A DNA stretch of 64,000 nucleotides from Sipunculus nudus (taxonomy: Eukaryota; Annelida; Sipuncula; Golfingiida; Sipunculidae): assembly GCA_026874595.1 (NCBI GenBank), contig CM049310.1, positions 85,163,056 through 85,227,055 of the forward strand, read 5' to 3'. The translations under genes and the position numbers were made by a program. The notes beneath the pieces were generated by a model. The model was not told the DNA's origin and ran no database searches. It worked only from the letters and a program-made list of their open reading frames with translations. Position 1 is the first letter of the stretch. Each line of letters starts with the position of its first letter. Below, piece by piece: positions 1 through 12,323 of this stretch.

Positions 1-1331
1 ATGTGGCAGGTCTACAGAGCTATGGTGAGACGGGCAAAGCCAAACACACTGATCAGAATTAGAGAGGACACTACGACAACCATAAATAAACGGTTCTCGT
101 AAAAACCCGTGCTACAGCTGTGCTGTACTCCGGGTTTCCATGTCCCTCATTAGAAATGGGTGCTGATACTCCGTGGACATGACGTGTACAGCATCCATCA
201 TATCATCATGACTCGCTGCCAGGAGGGGCTCAGGCAGATTATTTGTCGGCGGAAAACCCTCCGTCCGTCAAGTAGCCTTGATCGTCCTGACTGGCGCCTG
301 CACAAGGGTTGTCCCACGAACCATGTGGCAGGTCTACAGAGCTATGGTGAGACGGGCAAAGCCAAACACACTGATCAGAATTAGAGAGGACACTACGACA
401 ACCATAAATAAACGGTTCTCGTAAAAACCCGTGCTACAGCTGTGCTGTACTCCGGGTTTCCATGTCCCTCATTAGAAATGGGTGCTGATACTCCGTGGAC
501 ATGACGTGTACAGCATCCATCATATCATCATGACTCGCTGCCAGGAGGGGCTCAGGCAGATTATTTGTCGGCGGAAAACCCACCGTCCGTCAAGTAGCCT
601 TGATCGTCCTGACTGGCGCCTGCACAAGGGTTGTCCCACGAACCATGTGGCAGGTCTACAGAGCTATGGTGAGACGGGCAAAGCCAAACACACTGATCAG
701 AATTAGAGAGGACACTACGACAACCATAAATAAACGGTTCTCGTAAAAACCCGTGCTACAGCTGTGCTGTACTCCGGGTTTCCATGTCCCTCATTAGAAA
801 TGGGTGCTGATACTCCGTGGACATGACGTGTACAGCATCCATCATATCATCATGACTCGCTGCCAGGAGGGGCTCAGGCAGATTATTTGTCGGCGGAAAA
901 CCCACCGTCCGTCAAGTAGCCTTGATCGTCCTGACTGGCGCCTGCACAAGGGTTGTCCCACGAACCATGTGGCAGGTCTACAGAGCTATGGTGAGACGGG
1001 CAAAGCCAAACACACTGATCAGAATTAGAGAGGACACTACGACAACCATAAATAAACGGTTCTCGTAAAAACCCGTGCTACAGCTGTGCTGTACTCCGGG
1101 TTTCCATGTCCCTCATTAGAAATGGGTGCTGATACTCCGTGGACATGACGTGTACAGCATCCATCATATCATCATGACTCGCTGCCAGGAGGGGCTCAGG
1201 CAGATTATTTGTCGGCGGAAAACCCTCCGTCCGTCAAGTAGCCTTGGTCGTCCTGACCGGCGCCTGCACAAGGGTTGTCCCACGAACCATGTGGCAGGTC
1301 TACAGAGCCGTGTTGAGACTGGCAAAGTGCT
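1..1331. repeat. 322-bp tandem satellite, 4 full units plus a partial unit
   Basis: Four head-to-tail units of 322 bp (starts at 1, 323, 645, 967) are followed by about 43 bp of a fifth before the sequence becomes unique near 1332. The array is cut by the left window edge, so the true copy number is unknown. By eye the units are almost identical: the clearest variant is a T/A in the CCC(T/A)CCG stretch, and the last unit has a few extra changes. Each unit has an inverted AAACCCG/CGGGTTT pair around a loop containing ACAGCTGT. Short open stretches occur on both strands, but 322 is not a multiple of 3, so no frame runs through the array and I recognise no protein or RNA gene. The homogeneity suggests recent amplification or ongoing homogenisation. 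Confidence 0.93.
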
Positions 1332-3520
1332 AGCTCTGTACCCAATGTTGTGGCTTCTAAGCGATAACAGGAACATAGATTTGTCACTCAATCTGAAATA
1401 CAAGAACATTCCCCTTCATATGTAAGCAAATAATAGGATTACCTGAGCATGTTGGCATATTAACACGAGCATAATAAAACGGGTATGAATTTTTACATAT
1501 ATTTATAAGCACGCGTCATGGCTCGACCTCTGCACTTGTAAATTAATGCATTGTGAATTGAGCAGATGTTTGAACTATTAAACTCTGTTTTAACAATCTA
1601 TTCTTATATATATTTGATAGGCTTCAACTTCAAGTTGCCCTTGCCATGTTATTGTCGTTAAAACCTATTGGCAACGGCGAACGGTGCCGCTCCTACTTTC
1701 ACCATTTTTTCCATTATTACCTAGCCTAGTGTATTAAAACAGCATTACCTTAAAGGCTCTTGTTACATGTTATGATGATGCATCCAAAACACCCAGTCAC
1801 AAATGAACAAAAAAAATTATTTCCATGCATACTGTTCAAGGTGATATTTTTTATAAATGTGTACTATCGACATCCATGATAAATAATACAATCACTAACA
1901 CACCCTTTATCTGTGTTATTACGTGTAATTATAGGATACAGGTATATTATCCTTAAGAGATTAATCTTATACATTTCAAGGAAGGTAACACTTTTAGTGT
2001 ATGGTATATATTTGATATAACAGTTTGAGAACACTGTTTTTTCATATTAAATTTGTCTTAGCGGTCATTTGAACAGTTCTTCATGCTAGCTTTTAATTTA
2101 ACAGTAATGGTAATGTAATCCACGTAGTAAAAATAATAAGAATCATTTTGTGTCTGTTCTCAAAATATAACCGAAAGATGTGTAATGTGGTAGGTTAAGG
2201 TTACAGCACATATTTTACCATATTGTCATGAATAAAGCTATTCAAGTACATAAACCCCTGTTTGAGAGTGTTGTTTTTGCATGCAGTATTCATTACTGTC
2301 CGTTCGTCTCTTTTCCCTTAATACATGTGTTTGTATGTATTAATATAGATATGGGTAAAACAATGGTAAACATTTGTAAATTAATTTGAAGCTGTGCTGT
2401 GGAGTTTGAAGTCATCAGGTGAATCCTTACTTTCTCCTTTCAAAACTATCACTCTGTTGGTACTTTTTATACAAATAAATTTGACTATATATAGTCATAT
2501 AAATAGCTATATAGTCTGAATCAAGTGAATCTGGGATGATTTTTTGTGTTCTGCTTCAGGGCAACCCTTCCTTTAATAGTAATCAGTTATGAATAAACCA
2601 CATTTTATTTTGAAATTTCACGATAAAGATGTTTCATCCCATCGGATAAGGACGCACAGTTGAAAAAATCACCGTCTTAACACTTCCATGTTTAGAATGG
2701 ACAAAGAATAGACACAAGGTTTCAAATTTCGTCAGAATATGAACGCCCTGTGAACAAATTTCAAATCGAGGACACATAACCAAGAATCACATGGCTAGCT
2801 GCCTGATTATAAAGCAACATCACATATATTTGTGAGCTTGGTACTTTGTGAAAGACCAAGATGTCAGTTAAATCGAAGAGGTTCGCTTAAAACATAGGAT
2901 ATAGACTAATTGCATTCCTGCCATGCATCTCGTTTATGCTCTAACTTTAACCGATTACAATGTGCGAGATTTGCTCAGCCAATATACTGCTGACCCTTGG
3001 GTCAATACCTCGCAGGCACTCACTGTCAGGTGATTTGTCTATAAATAGTTGGGGCCTTTCCCGTGTCATATTCATGTTGTGAGCCATCTACTGTCCCAGG
3101 CGTTATGTTGACGGCTGTAACAATGAAAGCATAATGAAAAAAGTCCAATTAGAATTATTCATAATATTTCTGAAGAATATTTCTGCAGTATGATATCATC
3201 ATTTAGCATCTGGCCTATCCTGGCATGTAATGTATCTTATTTATAAACAATTTCTAATTACTAATTTCAGAGTGGTCCAGGAATATACGGTCCGTCTGCT
3301 TCAGAAAAAAATGCACCATTCTTAATCTGCCATCAGCATACTTTTGCATTAAGTACAACAGATCTGTTGCTCAGCAAACAAGGGTCATTCGGTACTTCAA
3401 AATCCTTTGTAGAAAGAACAAAAATTGAGTACACCCTCTATTTTCAGTTTTTGATATATGGAAATTTGCCAGTCGACTAAAACCAAAACAATGGCACCCC
3501 CAGACCAGGAATGCTTTTGT
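1332..3520. other. AT-rich non-coding stretch, no gene seen
   Basis: Stop codons are dense in all frames. I see no exon-like stretch, terminal inverted repeat or RNA gene. Confidence 0.6.
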
Positions 3521-3529
3521 AACTCCACA

Positions 3530-4340
3530 AGGTTATTATGAGAGTCCCACGAGTACGAGCTTAATTTATACTGCTTGGGTCATGTACAAATGTATATACT
3601 GAACCCCAAAAGATTCATTCTGACTTCAAGCTTGATTACCTTACCTCTAAGAAGTATCGGCTGACTATTCACATGGTAAAGGCGTGCTGCAAAGGTTTGA
3701 AGTTAGGTGTGAGATGAAGGTAATCATGTTGAAAGAAAAATCAGTTTTTCTCCAGCGCAAGAATTCTGTAAGCAACGACATAGCATATTTTAGACTGCAT
3801 TGCTTTTGTCTCTCGTGGTAAGAATATCTCTCTCTCATCCCAAGGACATCTCTCCTTTTTAAGTTTTTTAAAATATCATCTGGATAAAGTTGCATATTTT
3901 ACGTTGGTACTTTGCAATATGTGGACTGGAACGATTTTCATGTGTGTATAAACAGTCGTTGTAAATTGAATTACTTCTTCCAAAATATTTTAGTTCACAA
4001 ATCTTGTTAAATAAATATATTCTGTGGACAAAATATGAGGTATGAAATTATACATTAAACCCATGAGGAAAATTGTAGCTTATGGCTATAGCAACAAAAC
4101 ACTCTAAATGCAAGTTTATTTTCTGGAACTTGTCCAAGTCAGTAAGTGCTGTGGCTAACCTACTAATGATAAAAAGTGTTACCTGACGTCATGTCTCAAT
4201 ACCGCGACATATCACGACATTCACAATGGACCACTTAAAACCCTGCGTGTCCCAGTGACCTTGTGCTTCTTACCAGGCATAAATATACAGAGATTACTGA
4301 CAAAAAATGCTTCTTGTACTGACTTCATGTCTACCACAAC
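3530..4340 (+). repeat. Decayed copy of the receptor-gene 5' flanking module
   Basis: Short stretches match the 5' flanks of receptor genes 1 and 2 in order. GGTTATTATGAGAGTCCCAC near 3532 corresponds to copies near 8823 and 34632. The AGCTTATGGCTATAGCAACA part near 4077 and the CAGAGATTACTGACAAAAAATG part near 4289 (compare 36236) follow. It is much more diverged than the copies at 8.8 and 36.1 kb and no receptor exon follows it. Boundaries are approximate. Confidence 0.4.
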
Positions 4341-4534
4341 AATCATGTTAATATGAATAACCAAAAACATTACATTTAAAACTTTATTATAGAATATATT
4401 TCAATGTAAAACCACATCATGCATTTATATACTTGCAGAAGTGTTATCTATATGAGGAGAAATTTACACCTATACAAATAAAAGTAAACAAGTGGTTCCT
4501 CCACTTGGTATAATCCCATGATATCATTATATCA

Positions 4535-4596
4535 TTAAATCAGCTCAGCTAAATCGAACAAAGGCCTTTTGTTTTGATTTAGCCGAGCTGATTTAA
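4535..4596. repeat. Near-perfect 62-nt inverted repeat (hairpin)
   Basis: The arm AAATCAGCTCAGCTAAATC (4537-4555) pairs with GATTTAGCCGAGCTGATTT (4576-4594) with one mismatch. The middle is itself partly palindromic (AACAAAGGCC/TTTTGTT), so the stem could extend toward a very small loop. This could be a miniature palindromic element or a precursor-like RNA hairpin. Nothing in the flanks decides between them. Confidence 0.7.
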
Positions 4597-4599
4597 AAA

Positions 4600-5655
4600 A
4601 GTCTGAAGCGTAGTGAATGGGTATTCCAAATGAATGTAGCGAACTACTTGTGTTTGCACTTGTCCGGTGATCTTATAAATACATATATATAATATTATAT
4701 AATATAATATAATTTATATTTGTACAACAAATTGACCTTGTTAATAGTATCCGCATGCTATGAGATTGACAAAATAAGTCATGTCTCCCTATGTGTGCCG
4801 GAAACGACATTAAAATGCCCTTGTTTTAACATTTATTTGTAGTGGTTACATCGTGGAAAGATGTTAAGACAATGGCTTATTTCCTTATTAAATTCCCCGA
4901 AACCAGTTTATGAATAGAAATTACATATCTGGCAACCATGAATGTGTCTCTTTGATGTTAGTTTTACGCTAAACAAAGGCCCCTTAATAACAATATTTTA
5001 AAACAAACGCAAACATATGACGCCTTAATAAAATCATGAGTACCCCCAAGTGCCGGGCAAAAATTACCTAAGTACTAGAACATTTGTATGAATGAAAAAT
5101 ACTGCTGGCTCATGTACACAATAAACACGCGCTGTGTTGCATAAAAATCTTTCTGACTTTAAGCATGTATATGTATATATAATAAATGTATGTTTGCAAA
5201 CGAAATGAAAACTAGTTCAGTGCGGAGTGTTTATAAGAATATGCCTGTAAACGCACAGCTCTATGTAATTTAAATGGTTTTATACCAATCCGGCTTAAAA
5301 AAAAGGTTGTTTCGAACCCCCCTGGATCCGCCAATGGGTACTTTATATATGCCGGCCCATGCACACTGATAAAAATGATATTCTTTCATGACTATACGTA
5401 CTACAACGTCATATAGACCGATATATAGACAACAATTTTCAATATTTCATGATATTTTTTTTCGTAAATGTCTATGTAGATATACATTCCATACTTTAAA
5501 TAATAGAAACTTTGTATAGGAAAAATGCAATGTGATTGGTTAAATGGCATGCTCATTGAAAGAAGCGCCAAATTATTATAATTAAATGCGATTGATATGT
5601 TGACACAAGTCCAGAAGTAGGTAGCTAACACTAGTGAGGAAGTACCGATAGTTTT
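4600..5655. other. AT-rich spacer, no gene seen
   Basis: It contains a TA/ATAT-rich stretch near 4680-4722. Fragments resembling the 5' flanking module occur near 5020-5130, including a GGCTCATGTACAC stretch. Near 5310-5333 a CCCCCCTGGATCCGCC piece resembles one end of the hAT-type MITE at 34488. I see no coding exon. Confidence 0.45.
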
Positions 5656-5659
5656 CTGC

Positions 5660-6240
5660 GCGTGGCTTTAAGCTTAAGGCCTAACGAAATGCCTCGCACA
5701 ACATATCCCATTTACCTTAATAGGTACACATGCAACCGGACAAGTACTACCTGGCCTGTTCATGAAAGGTGGCGTGATGCAGTGTCCAGATAACAAAAAG
5801 ACATCAGCAACCAAGGATATGGGTATTTTGTCCAAACAGATCCTAGAAATGTATGGGTCTAATTAATTAGTGACCGCATGTTTGCTTCAGGAGTAAGTCG
5901 ACCTACATATTAGCAACACACCTTTATTGATTATGATTATGCAATTTATCACAGTTATCACTGATGCGTTGGTCATACGTCTATAGGTATATACACATTA
6001 CAACGGTGTTAAGCCCCTTAGGATGAGTTTCTTTTACTTTTGTCTATGTCGTCAAAAGGTTTTATCAATTTCATTAACACCAACACCTTCGTCAGGTGTA
6101 AAGAGATAATAGGTTTTACTCTTAGTAAAGTGGCTTATTGTTATTTCTGTAAAATGTTCGGAGCAGATTTTGTTAAAATTGTGTGGATGTTTAGGATAAT
6201 ACCAAAAAAATAATCCTAACATTTTGCAGCTAATCTGAAT
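5660..6240 (+). repeat. Receptor 5' flanking module, copy at 5.7 kb
   Basis: It matches the copies at 6.59, 30.7 and 34.03 kb in order: a GGTGGCGTGATGCAGT-like stretch near 5768, then CCTAGAAATGTATGGGTC near 5842, then TCTATAGGTATATACACATT near 5981, then GTGTTAAGCCCCTTAGGATGAG near 6006, then GTCGTCAAAAGG. The later part contains an ATAGGTTTTACTCTTAGTA stretch also seen near 6990 and 34455. This is non-coding sequence multiplied with the locus. Confidence 0.6.
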
Positions 6241-6479
6241 CACAACATATGTAATAAAATTTTATATCAGAGGATACCTACCCATTGTGACATATTGCTT
6301 CCTCTTTATAATACAGCTATTTATTGGAATGATAAGTATGAGAATTTCGTGTCGTGTTCTCTGAATACTTTCTTGTTTCATCATGCTTCACTGTTTGTAT
6401 CTGTTGGATCTTGTACATGTGCATAGTGTAAATCAGAGTTTAATTTTCATCTAAAGTACCAGTCCATAATGTGTATATA

Positions 6480-6488
6480 TAAGAGAGA

Positions 6489-6535
<47 letters not shown>

Positions 6536-7110
6536 GAGGGAGGGAGGAGTAGGAGTGAGTGAGGTAAAATGGTGCTTGTGTTCACCGCCTATCAAATCAA
6601 AACAGCACTCCTCTGTACCTAAATAAGAACACATGTCGGGCTATAAGTAGCTCCCTGGCGTGTATATGGTGTGATGTGGTATAAAGGTCACAAATGATAA
6701 TCTTAATGCAAGCTGTGGTATGTTGTCCAAATATATCCTAGAAATTAATGGATCAAATAAAGAGGCCGCATGGGTTTGTAAAAAGTTTGTGGACCTACCC
6801 ATTAATAACACACCTGCCTGTTGTTTACTATCATTTCGCAATGTTTCACAGTGATAATAGTTCATAGGAATATACAGAGTACACTGGTGTTCAGCTACTT
6901 AGAGGTGAGTTGAAGTCTAGCACATTTCTACATGGTCACAAGGTTTTTTTCTAATTTATTTGTTAAATTATACCTCCATCAGATAGAGAGAATAGGTTTT
7001 AGGTTTTACGCTTAGTTGTACGTATTGTTTGGTTTGCACGTATGTTATTTTAAGTAAACAGTTCTGGAAAGATCTTATATTTTTTTTTGGAGCTTAAAAC
7101 CTAAAGGACT
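6480..7110 (+). repeat. Receptor 5' flanking module, second tandem copy, with (GA)n
   Basis: It opens with a (GA)n microsatellite at about 6482-6546, as the copy at 34.0 kb does. The shared non-coding sequence follows: GTGATGTGGTATAAAGGTCA near 6671, TATCCTAGAAATTAATGG near 6735, and GTGTTCAGCTACTTAGAGG near 6888, the last nearly identical to 34351. Two diverged copies in tandem (5.7 and 6.5 kb) show local reduplication of this segment. Confidence 0.65.
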
Positions 7111-7119
7111 CTGAATCAC

Positions 7120-8690
7120 TTTAATAAAGTTTTGGTTCAATCCACCATTTGACTTCTATTTGGGGATATGTTATCTAGGGTTCTTATGTAGTTTGAGTAA
7201 GAATCATGCTATGCTATTATTCTCTGATTGCCTTCTTGTTTCACAATACTGCAGTGTTTATGTCACGATAGTTCTTCGGCTTTTCAATACCCTGATATAT
7301 TCCCTCTTCAAAGAAGTGTAGATCATGAGGGCACAGTGTAGAGCGCATACCTCCGCAAACGTAAAACAACTTTAAGGGATCCGCTCCTTTACCTACAGCA
7401 ACTTTGATTAAGAACCCGCAAACCGGCTATAAAACCAATCAAACAAACAGGGCGAGGTGAAAACATAACTTCCTTTGTGGAGGTCAGAAACATAAACATC
7501 CCCTTTCTCGGATCACTACTAGAGAGCACACTGTCTTCACAACGCTGGGTACAATCTGAGTAAACACAGCATATATCCTGCCTATATGTATAAGATTAAA
7601 TTGGAACAACCACACACTATATGTGTTTATTAATCTCATTAACCATGCAAGCTAAGCTTAGTGGAGGGAAATAAAGTCCTTACAGGCTTCATCTACTGAT
7701 AAAAAATGACTTCCTGTTTGATATAGTGGTTTAGGTGTGTTCCCTATGCATTATATTATATGCGAGTCTAGCACACTTATTGTTTAGCTATAAGGACGCA
7801 CACACTTCGTGCGCTTTAGGTTAAAAAATGTCACCAAGCACACTGAATGTTATTTTCATGACAACATCGAAGTATAAGAGAAATATTAGTTTTGCCGGCC
7901 AAGTGATAATCCAAAGCAGAACTTCATTATCTAGCAGAAGTCGAGGGTACATCATTTACTAATTCTGACTAAAAGTTTGGTAATCCAATAAATGAATGTA
8001 TAATTAGTGTATGTTTATAAAAAGCTGAAAAATTTAATTAAGTACTTGCGGTTGAACGCGATCAGGAATTCTCGGAAACTTGCGGGCTGTGCTGAATATA
8101 TGTACTTTTTTCTAAGGTTGATAAAACCTCTGTGTTAAGCGGATGCAGCTTCACTCTTTTCCCAACAGAGGTCTCTAATGTTTATGACTTATGGCAATGT
8201 CTACCCGTCAGTGTCTCTATCCGTATATTGCTCTGTATTTCAGTTTGTTCGTGTTGGGATTTGACTGACAATACATTCCAGTATTTACCATCATTTGATA
8301 AATGGTCTTTTAATCTTTCCTCGTCGTTTAATTCGATACATCCTTGCTTAAAATTGAAAGTGGATCTAGATAAAATAATAAGAAAGAACAAAGTGCAACA
8401 CCCCTTTTCCCAACTGATTCAAGGTATTTCAGCAAATGCTTTCAGTATTAGCACTTTTAATGAAGTCTCAGGCATATTATAGGTATGCAGATAAAGCATT
8501 CTTATATATACAATATTTATATACTCTTCAAAAGTAAGCACTTGTAACTGACACCTGTCACCTCTGGCTGATATGACAGAATGCTTTAATGGTCTCTCAG
8601 TGAGAGAAACTAGACTTCATAGAAGTCACCTAAAACGTGTAGACTATTGTTTGCATCAGAGGTCATCGACACATATATGTCCTCAGGGGT
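7120..8690. other. Spacer without recognisable genes
   Basis: A roughly 116-codon open stretch (8132-8482, plus, no ATG start) overlaps a 69-codon minus-strand one. I recognise no domain, conserved splice sites or repeat copy. A 29-nt sequence including GTCATCGACACATAT is duplicated near 8662-8704. Confidence 0.45.
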
Positions 8691-8699
8691 CATCGACAC

Positions 8700-10568
8700 A
8701 TATTCATCCTTGCAATTTTACCTGTATACTACCGCGGTAGTGACGTGGTGAAAATTTACAAATAAAAAAAAGATAAACAATAGCACCTGTATACAGACAT
8801 GTTATTGTAATCTCCCATAAAATTATCATGAGTGCCACACGAGTGCGTGTACAAAAGCGGAGAGCTAGCTTAATTGTAAGCGTATATGAATGCACATTAC
8901 TGATAACGGTTGGCTCATGCGAACACGCAGACTCCATCAAGTTTGATTAAATTCTTCTACAAGGTAGGTGTGATGTTAAATTTTCGGAAAGGGTCATGAT
9001 ATTACTGAACAAATCCTGCCTCTTTTTGAAAAAAAAATAAGGGACTTCCAGGACATATTTATTTTTAAAATCAAAAGAAGAAGACTGAGATATCGTATGT
9101 TTAGAATAACTCTCTTTTCCAAGGAATCTTTTAATGTATAATAATATTTATAAACATTGTTTTCAATTCAATTTTCTAATGTTGATATTCTGTAAATGTA
9201 AGGTTTGAAATTAGCACCATGAACATATAACCTAGTCGCTTTAAAGTGCCCTATTCTGAAATAAGCCTGTTCATAAAGTTGTAAAAGTATATTTTGTAGA
9301 CATAGTTGGGAGTAAATACCGCTTAAGCATAGGAATGCATCGCCCTTTTCTGATGATAATAAATGTTATAAATTCAATAATGCACGAGCCTTGTGTAGCT
9401 TTTATCTGCAGTGACTGCTTTGCCAAAACACCAGAAATGTTGTGTTTACATTCTAAATCTTGTTCCATGTATTATCAATTATACACCGACTACTTATAAA
9501 AAAATGCAAGCTCTTGCTACACTGACGGCACATCAGATACCAGGGTTCAAAGATGTATAATTCATTGATAGAACTATACATATATTTTCTTGGTTCTCCT
9601 CCCACTGGAAACTTTTTCAAATACGTGAAAGGTAAAGTGATACCACATTACTGAGTGCATTCGGTACTTCATTTAGAGTATGTCTATTCTCTCTCAAATC
9701 TACCCTGCTTCATGACAGGGCAGATTCGAGCAATATTAGCGAAATCTAGCTTATAAAAAATGACTTCCCCGCTGATCCATTATCTTATAATTAAACATTT
9801 GGCAGGAGAATATTAGCACCTGATTTTCGTATTATGTATCCTGTTCTGTGAGCAGGATATCCGAAACGGTCGATGAATATCAACAAATTACTATGTGGAC
9901 AATGAATTTAAAATATTGACTTAAATTTCGTGTGTTTGTCATATGGTACACTTGTTCCGCACTTATGTTAGTAAATCCTAACTTTTGGCTTAATCTTGCG
10001 AAAGAACTCTGCGACGCAAGTATAGGCGACTTGGTTTAAATAGCATGTGTCACATCAGTCGTATGGAAACCGAACTTTGAGGATACGACCTACGGACACG
10101 GACTATGCACTTCACTTATTGAAAAAACTTCTGAAGTTAACAGCATTTCCTGAAACATTATTCAATGTGACCAATTTGGGTGTGCTCGTAGTTTACTTCA
10201 TGCAATAACCCTCACGGCTTTAACATATAGTCGTTTTAATATAACCTTTACTTTTTACTATAACTTTCCAATGTATTTACCCAAAATTTCTGTATCTCCG
10301 TGTGAAGTTTTCCTGAGCTTTGCGCTGAATGGGACGCTTCATAAGCGTGTGCATACAAATGACGTTTATTTTTATTTATTTATTTTTTTATGGCGGTACG
10401 TCTGATAACCGGTTATCACCTTTCCTAGATTGATACTTTAATTATGTTACACAAGACATATCACGTTCTACTGATGTGTATTGGCCTTTTATAACAGACT
10501 ATCTGCCATTTGCAGGGGTTCTTAAACAATTTATCCACAAACTGATGTTCTGTGTTTTGTGATTACAG
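8700..10568 (+). repeat. 5' flank of receptor gene 1 (start of duplicated block 1)
   Basis: This segment can be followed against the 5' flank of gene 2. Matches are TTATCATGAGTGCCACACGAG (8823, compare 34632), CGCTTAAGCATAGGAATGCA (9321, compare 33589 and 36063), TGTTGTGTTTACATTCTAA (9437, compare 36190) and ACCACATTACTGAGTGCATT (9642, compare 36348). It is uninterrupted where gene 2 carries a LINE and a MITE, so it shows the empty sites. It runs into an acceptor (TTTTGTGATTACAG, ending 10568) directly before coding exon 1. That implies an upstream untranslated exon, which I could not locate. Confidence 0.65.
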
Positions 10569-12323
10569 AATTTTGCCAAGGACACTGAACTACAAACGTG
10601 TGAAGAACTCATTGACCTTTCTACTGCTGATTATCGCCTTCTTCAGAGAAGAGCTATCGATTCATGTGGATCCTTTACTGAATCGTAGGGCCTCTGACAT
10701 TATTGAGACTAAAGGTAATACGGTTAAACTATAGGAACATTGAACCTATCCCTACGCAATACATCAAGCAAACTCACCTTTTTCCTAAACAGTCTACTCT
10801 GTTTAATCAAAGGAAAATCACACTCTTTGTGATACTAAATTAAGTAGTGCCCCACGCGCCCGTTCGAGAAAAGTAGTCTGAGTAAATATTTAACAATATT
10901 TCTGTTTTTCTGTGCCTTTCCTCCTCTTTCTCCTCTGTGGCATAATGGCTGTGCAGTTAACTCAAATGCCACTTTATATATTTACCATCATGAACTTATT
11001 CATTTAAAATAATGTCACTTAACTATTTGCATCAGTTTAACGTGTGTTTCTTACAAAAATGAGAGGAAATGATAATACCTAACTCTCCCGTTATGTGTGT
11101 ACCATTAGTAATCATTTATCGGATTTCAAAAAGATTTGTTGAATTAACACCACACAAATGAAAGGTATATTTATATTTTAGAAGAAACATTATATATGAT
11201 CAAACAACCCTATTGTATTTGTTGCCAAAAACATTTTGTTTTCTATAAATGCAGTTTGATGTTATGAGTTTCACTATTTTTTTTAATTAAAGGAGGGATA
11301 ATCGGCGCTTTATTAAATATAAATAGTCTAATGTCTCGGCGTCCTACCTAAAATAAGAAAAATAAAATAATTTTATTAGCTGCGGTTAAATTGGTTCTTT
11401 CCAATATCACCTATCCTATATATAAAGTTTCTCTAATTCTACACGTATAATATAGAATATTGTGCACGTCTGTTACACAAACACACGGCTTTAAAATATG
11501 TAAAAGTATGTACCCTATTTTTTGTTAATGTTAATCTTCATCTTCTAACACTTCAGTGGCTGATTACGAAGGGAGGAACACGTCACTTTATGACAACTCA
11601 GAGGAGTTGTATCTCCATTGGTTCATCAGACCAAAGAACGCCACGTTAGACTTCACCAGGTGTTTTCATGGGTACGAAACTAATCCCGAGAATTACTTCT
11701 ATACCTTTGACTTTACCGGGGATCGGATACATCTACAAAGAGAACTGGGTAATCGTACCAGCCATACGTTTTGGTATGAAGGAGAAAAAGCTGTCATCCA
11801 GCTGAACATTATTGGGGCCCGAAGGTCAGATGCTGGTTTTTACACGTGTCTGCTGCACGGTGCAGGAACGCTACAGGGGAGACCGCTCGACTTTACGTCA
11901 AAAGTATGGAAAACATTGCATTCTTTTATCAAAATAAAACCCTAAAGTTCTTTTATTAAAAAAATGGAAGAAAAATTCTCCATCATTATCCATTGAACAA
12001 GCATAGATATTTTCCAGTGCTTACCATTCCTACTTTTAAAGGAATTATTATACGCAGAATATTTACGAAATTTATCACCTAACCATTTCTGTCTACACAT
12101 CTCTCTCCATCTGTATTTACAACTTATTGTCTTTACCTCATCATCTCTATCTGCACCTAATCACATATACATTTTTTAAATACTTTGTCGACAAATTTGG
12201 CTATACTCTTGTCACAATAAGTCTTTACAGGAGTCAGAGGAGTGCACAGACTCACAACAGTTGCTTCGTTGACGTCATCAGATTTATCTTCAGATGTGAC
12301 TACACATGTCACTACTTATGAAG
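10569..12323 (+). pseudogene. Receptor gene 1: signal-Ig-stalk, broken and lacking membrane exons
   Basis: First member of the Ig-receptor cluster. Exon 1 (10569-10714) encodes a basic start and a hydrophobic signal core (LTFLLLIIAFF) and ends at AAAG|GTAATA. Exon 2 (11557-11903) is the Ig domain. Exon 3 (12231-12323) is a 31-codon Ser/Thr-rich stalk ending GAAG|GTTTGT. All introns are phase 1, as in gene 2. There are three lesions: the ATG of gene 2 is replaced (AACATGCC became AATTTTGCC); exon 2 is 347 nt instead of 348, so the reading frame shifts in the last Ig strand; and exons 4-6 are missing. After intron 3, which still matches gene 2 to about 12650, sequence resembling gene 2's 3' flank (41.58 kb) appears at 12.92 kb, so about 2.5-3 kb was deleted. 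Most likely a pseudogene; a secreted product from an upstream start cannot be excluded. Confidence 0.8.
11557..11903 (+). pseudogene. Ig-like domain exon of gene 1 (frameshifted at its end)
   Basis: Flanked by ACACTTCAG| and AAAA|GTATGG. The reading starts V-A-D-Y-E-G-R-N and contains LYLHWFIRPKNATLDFTRC with the first cysteine, a spacer of 61 residues, then RRSDAGFYTC with the second. The D-x-G-x-Y-x-C signature is diagnostic of the F strand of V/I-type Ig domains. N-glycosylation sequons are present (NTS, NAT, NRT). A one-base deletion at about 11885 (between ACCG and CTCG) shifts the frame; in the other frame the expected RLYVK end of the domain is still readable, as in gene 2. Apart from that the exon is open, which suggests the damage is recent. 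Confidence 0.88.

Noticed and set aside
160-1425. Four repeated open frames of 74-99 codons in the satellite
   Set aside because: They repeat because the DNA unit repeats. The 322-bp period breaks any continuous frame, and no domain or start context is seen.
5281-5335. GTTTCGAACCCCCCTGG stretch resembling a tRNA T-arm
   Set aside because: No cloverleaf can be drawn around it; it better fits a fragment of the CAGGGGCGGAT-type MITE.
8132-8482. 116-codon open stretch on the plus strand and a 69-codon one opposite
   Set aside because: No ATG start on the plus strand, no recognised domain and no splice context on either strand; probably chance.
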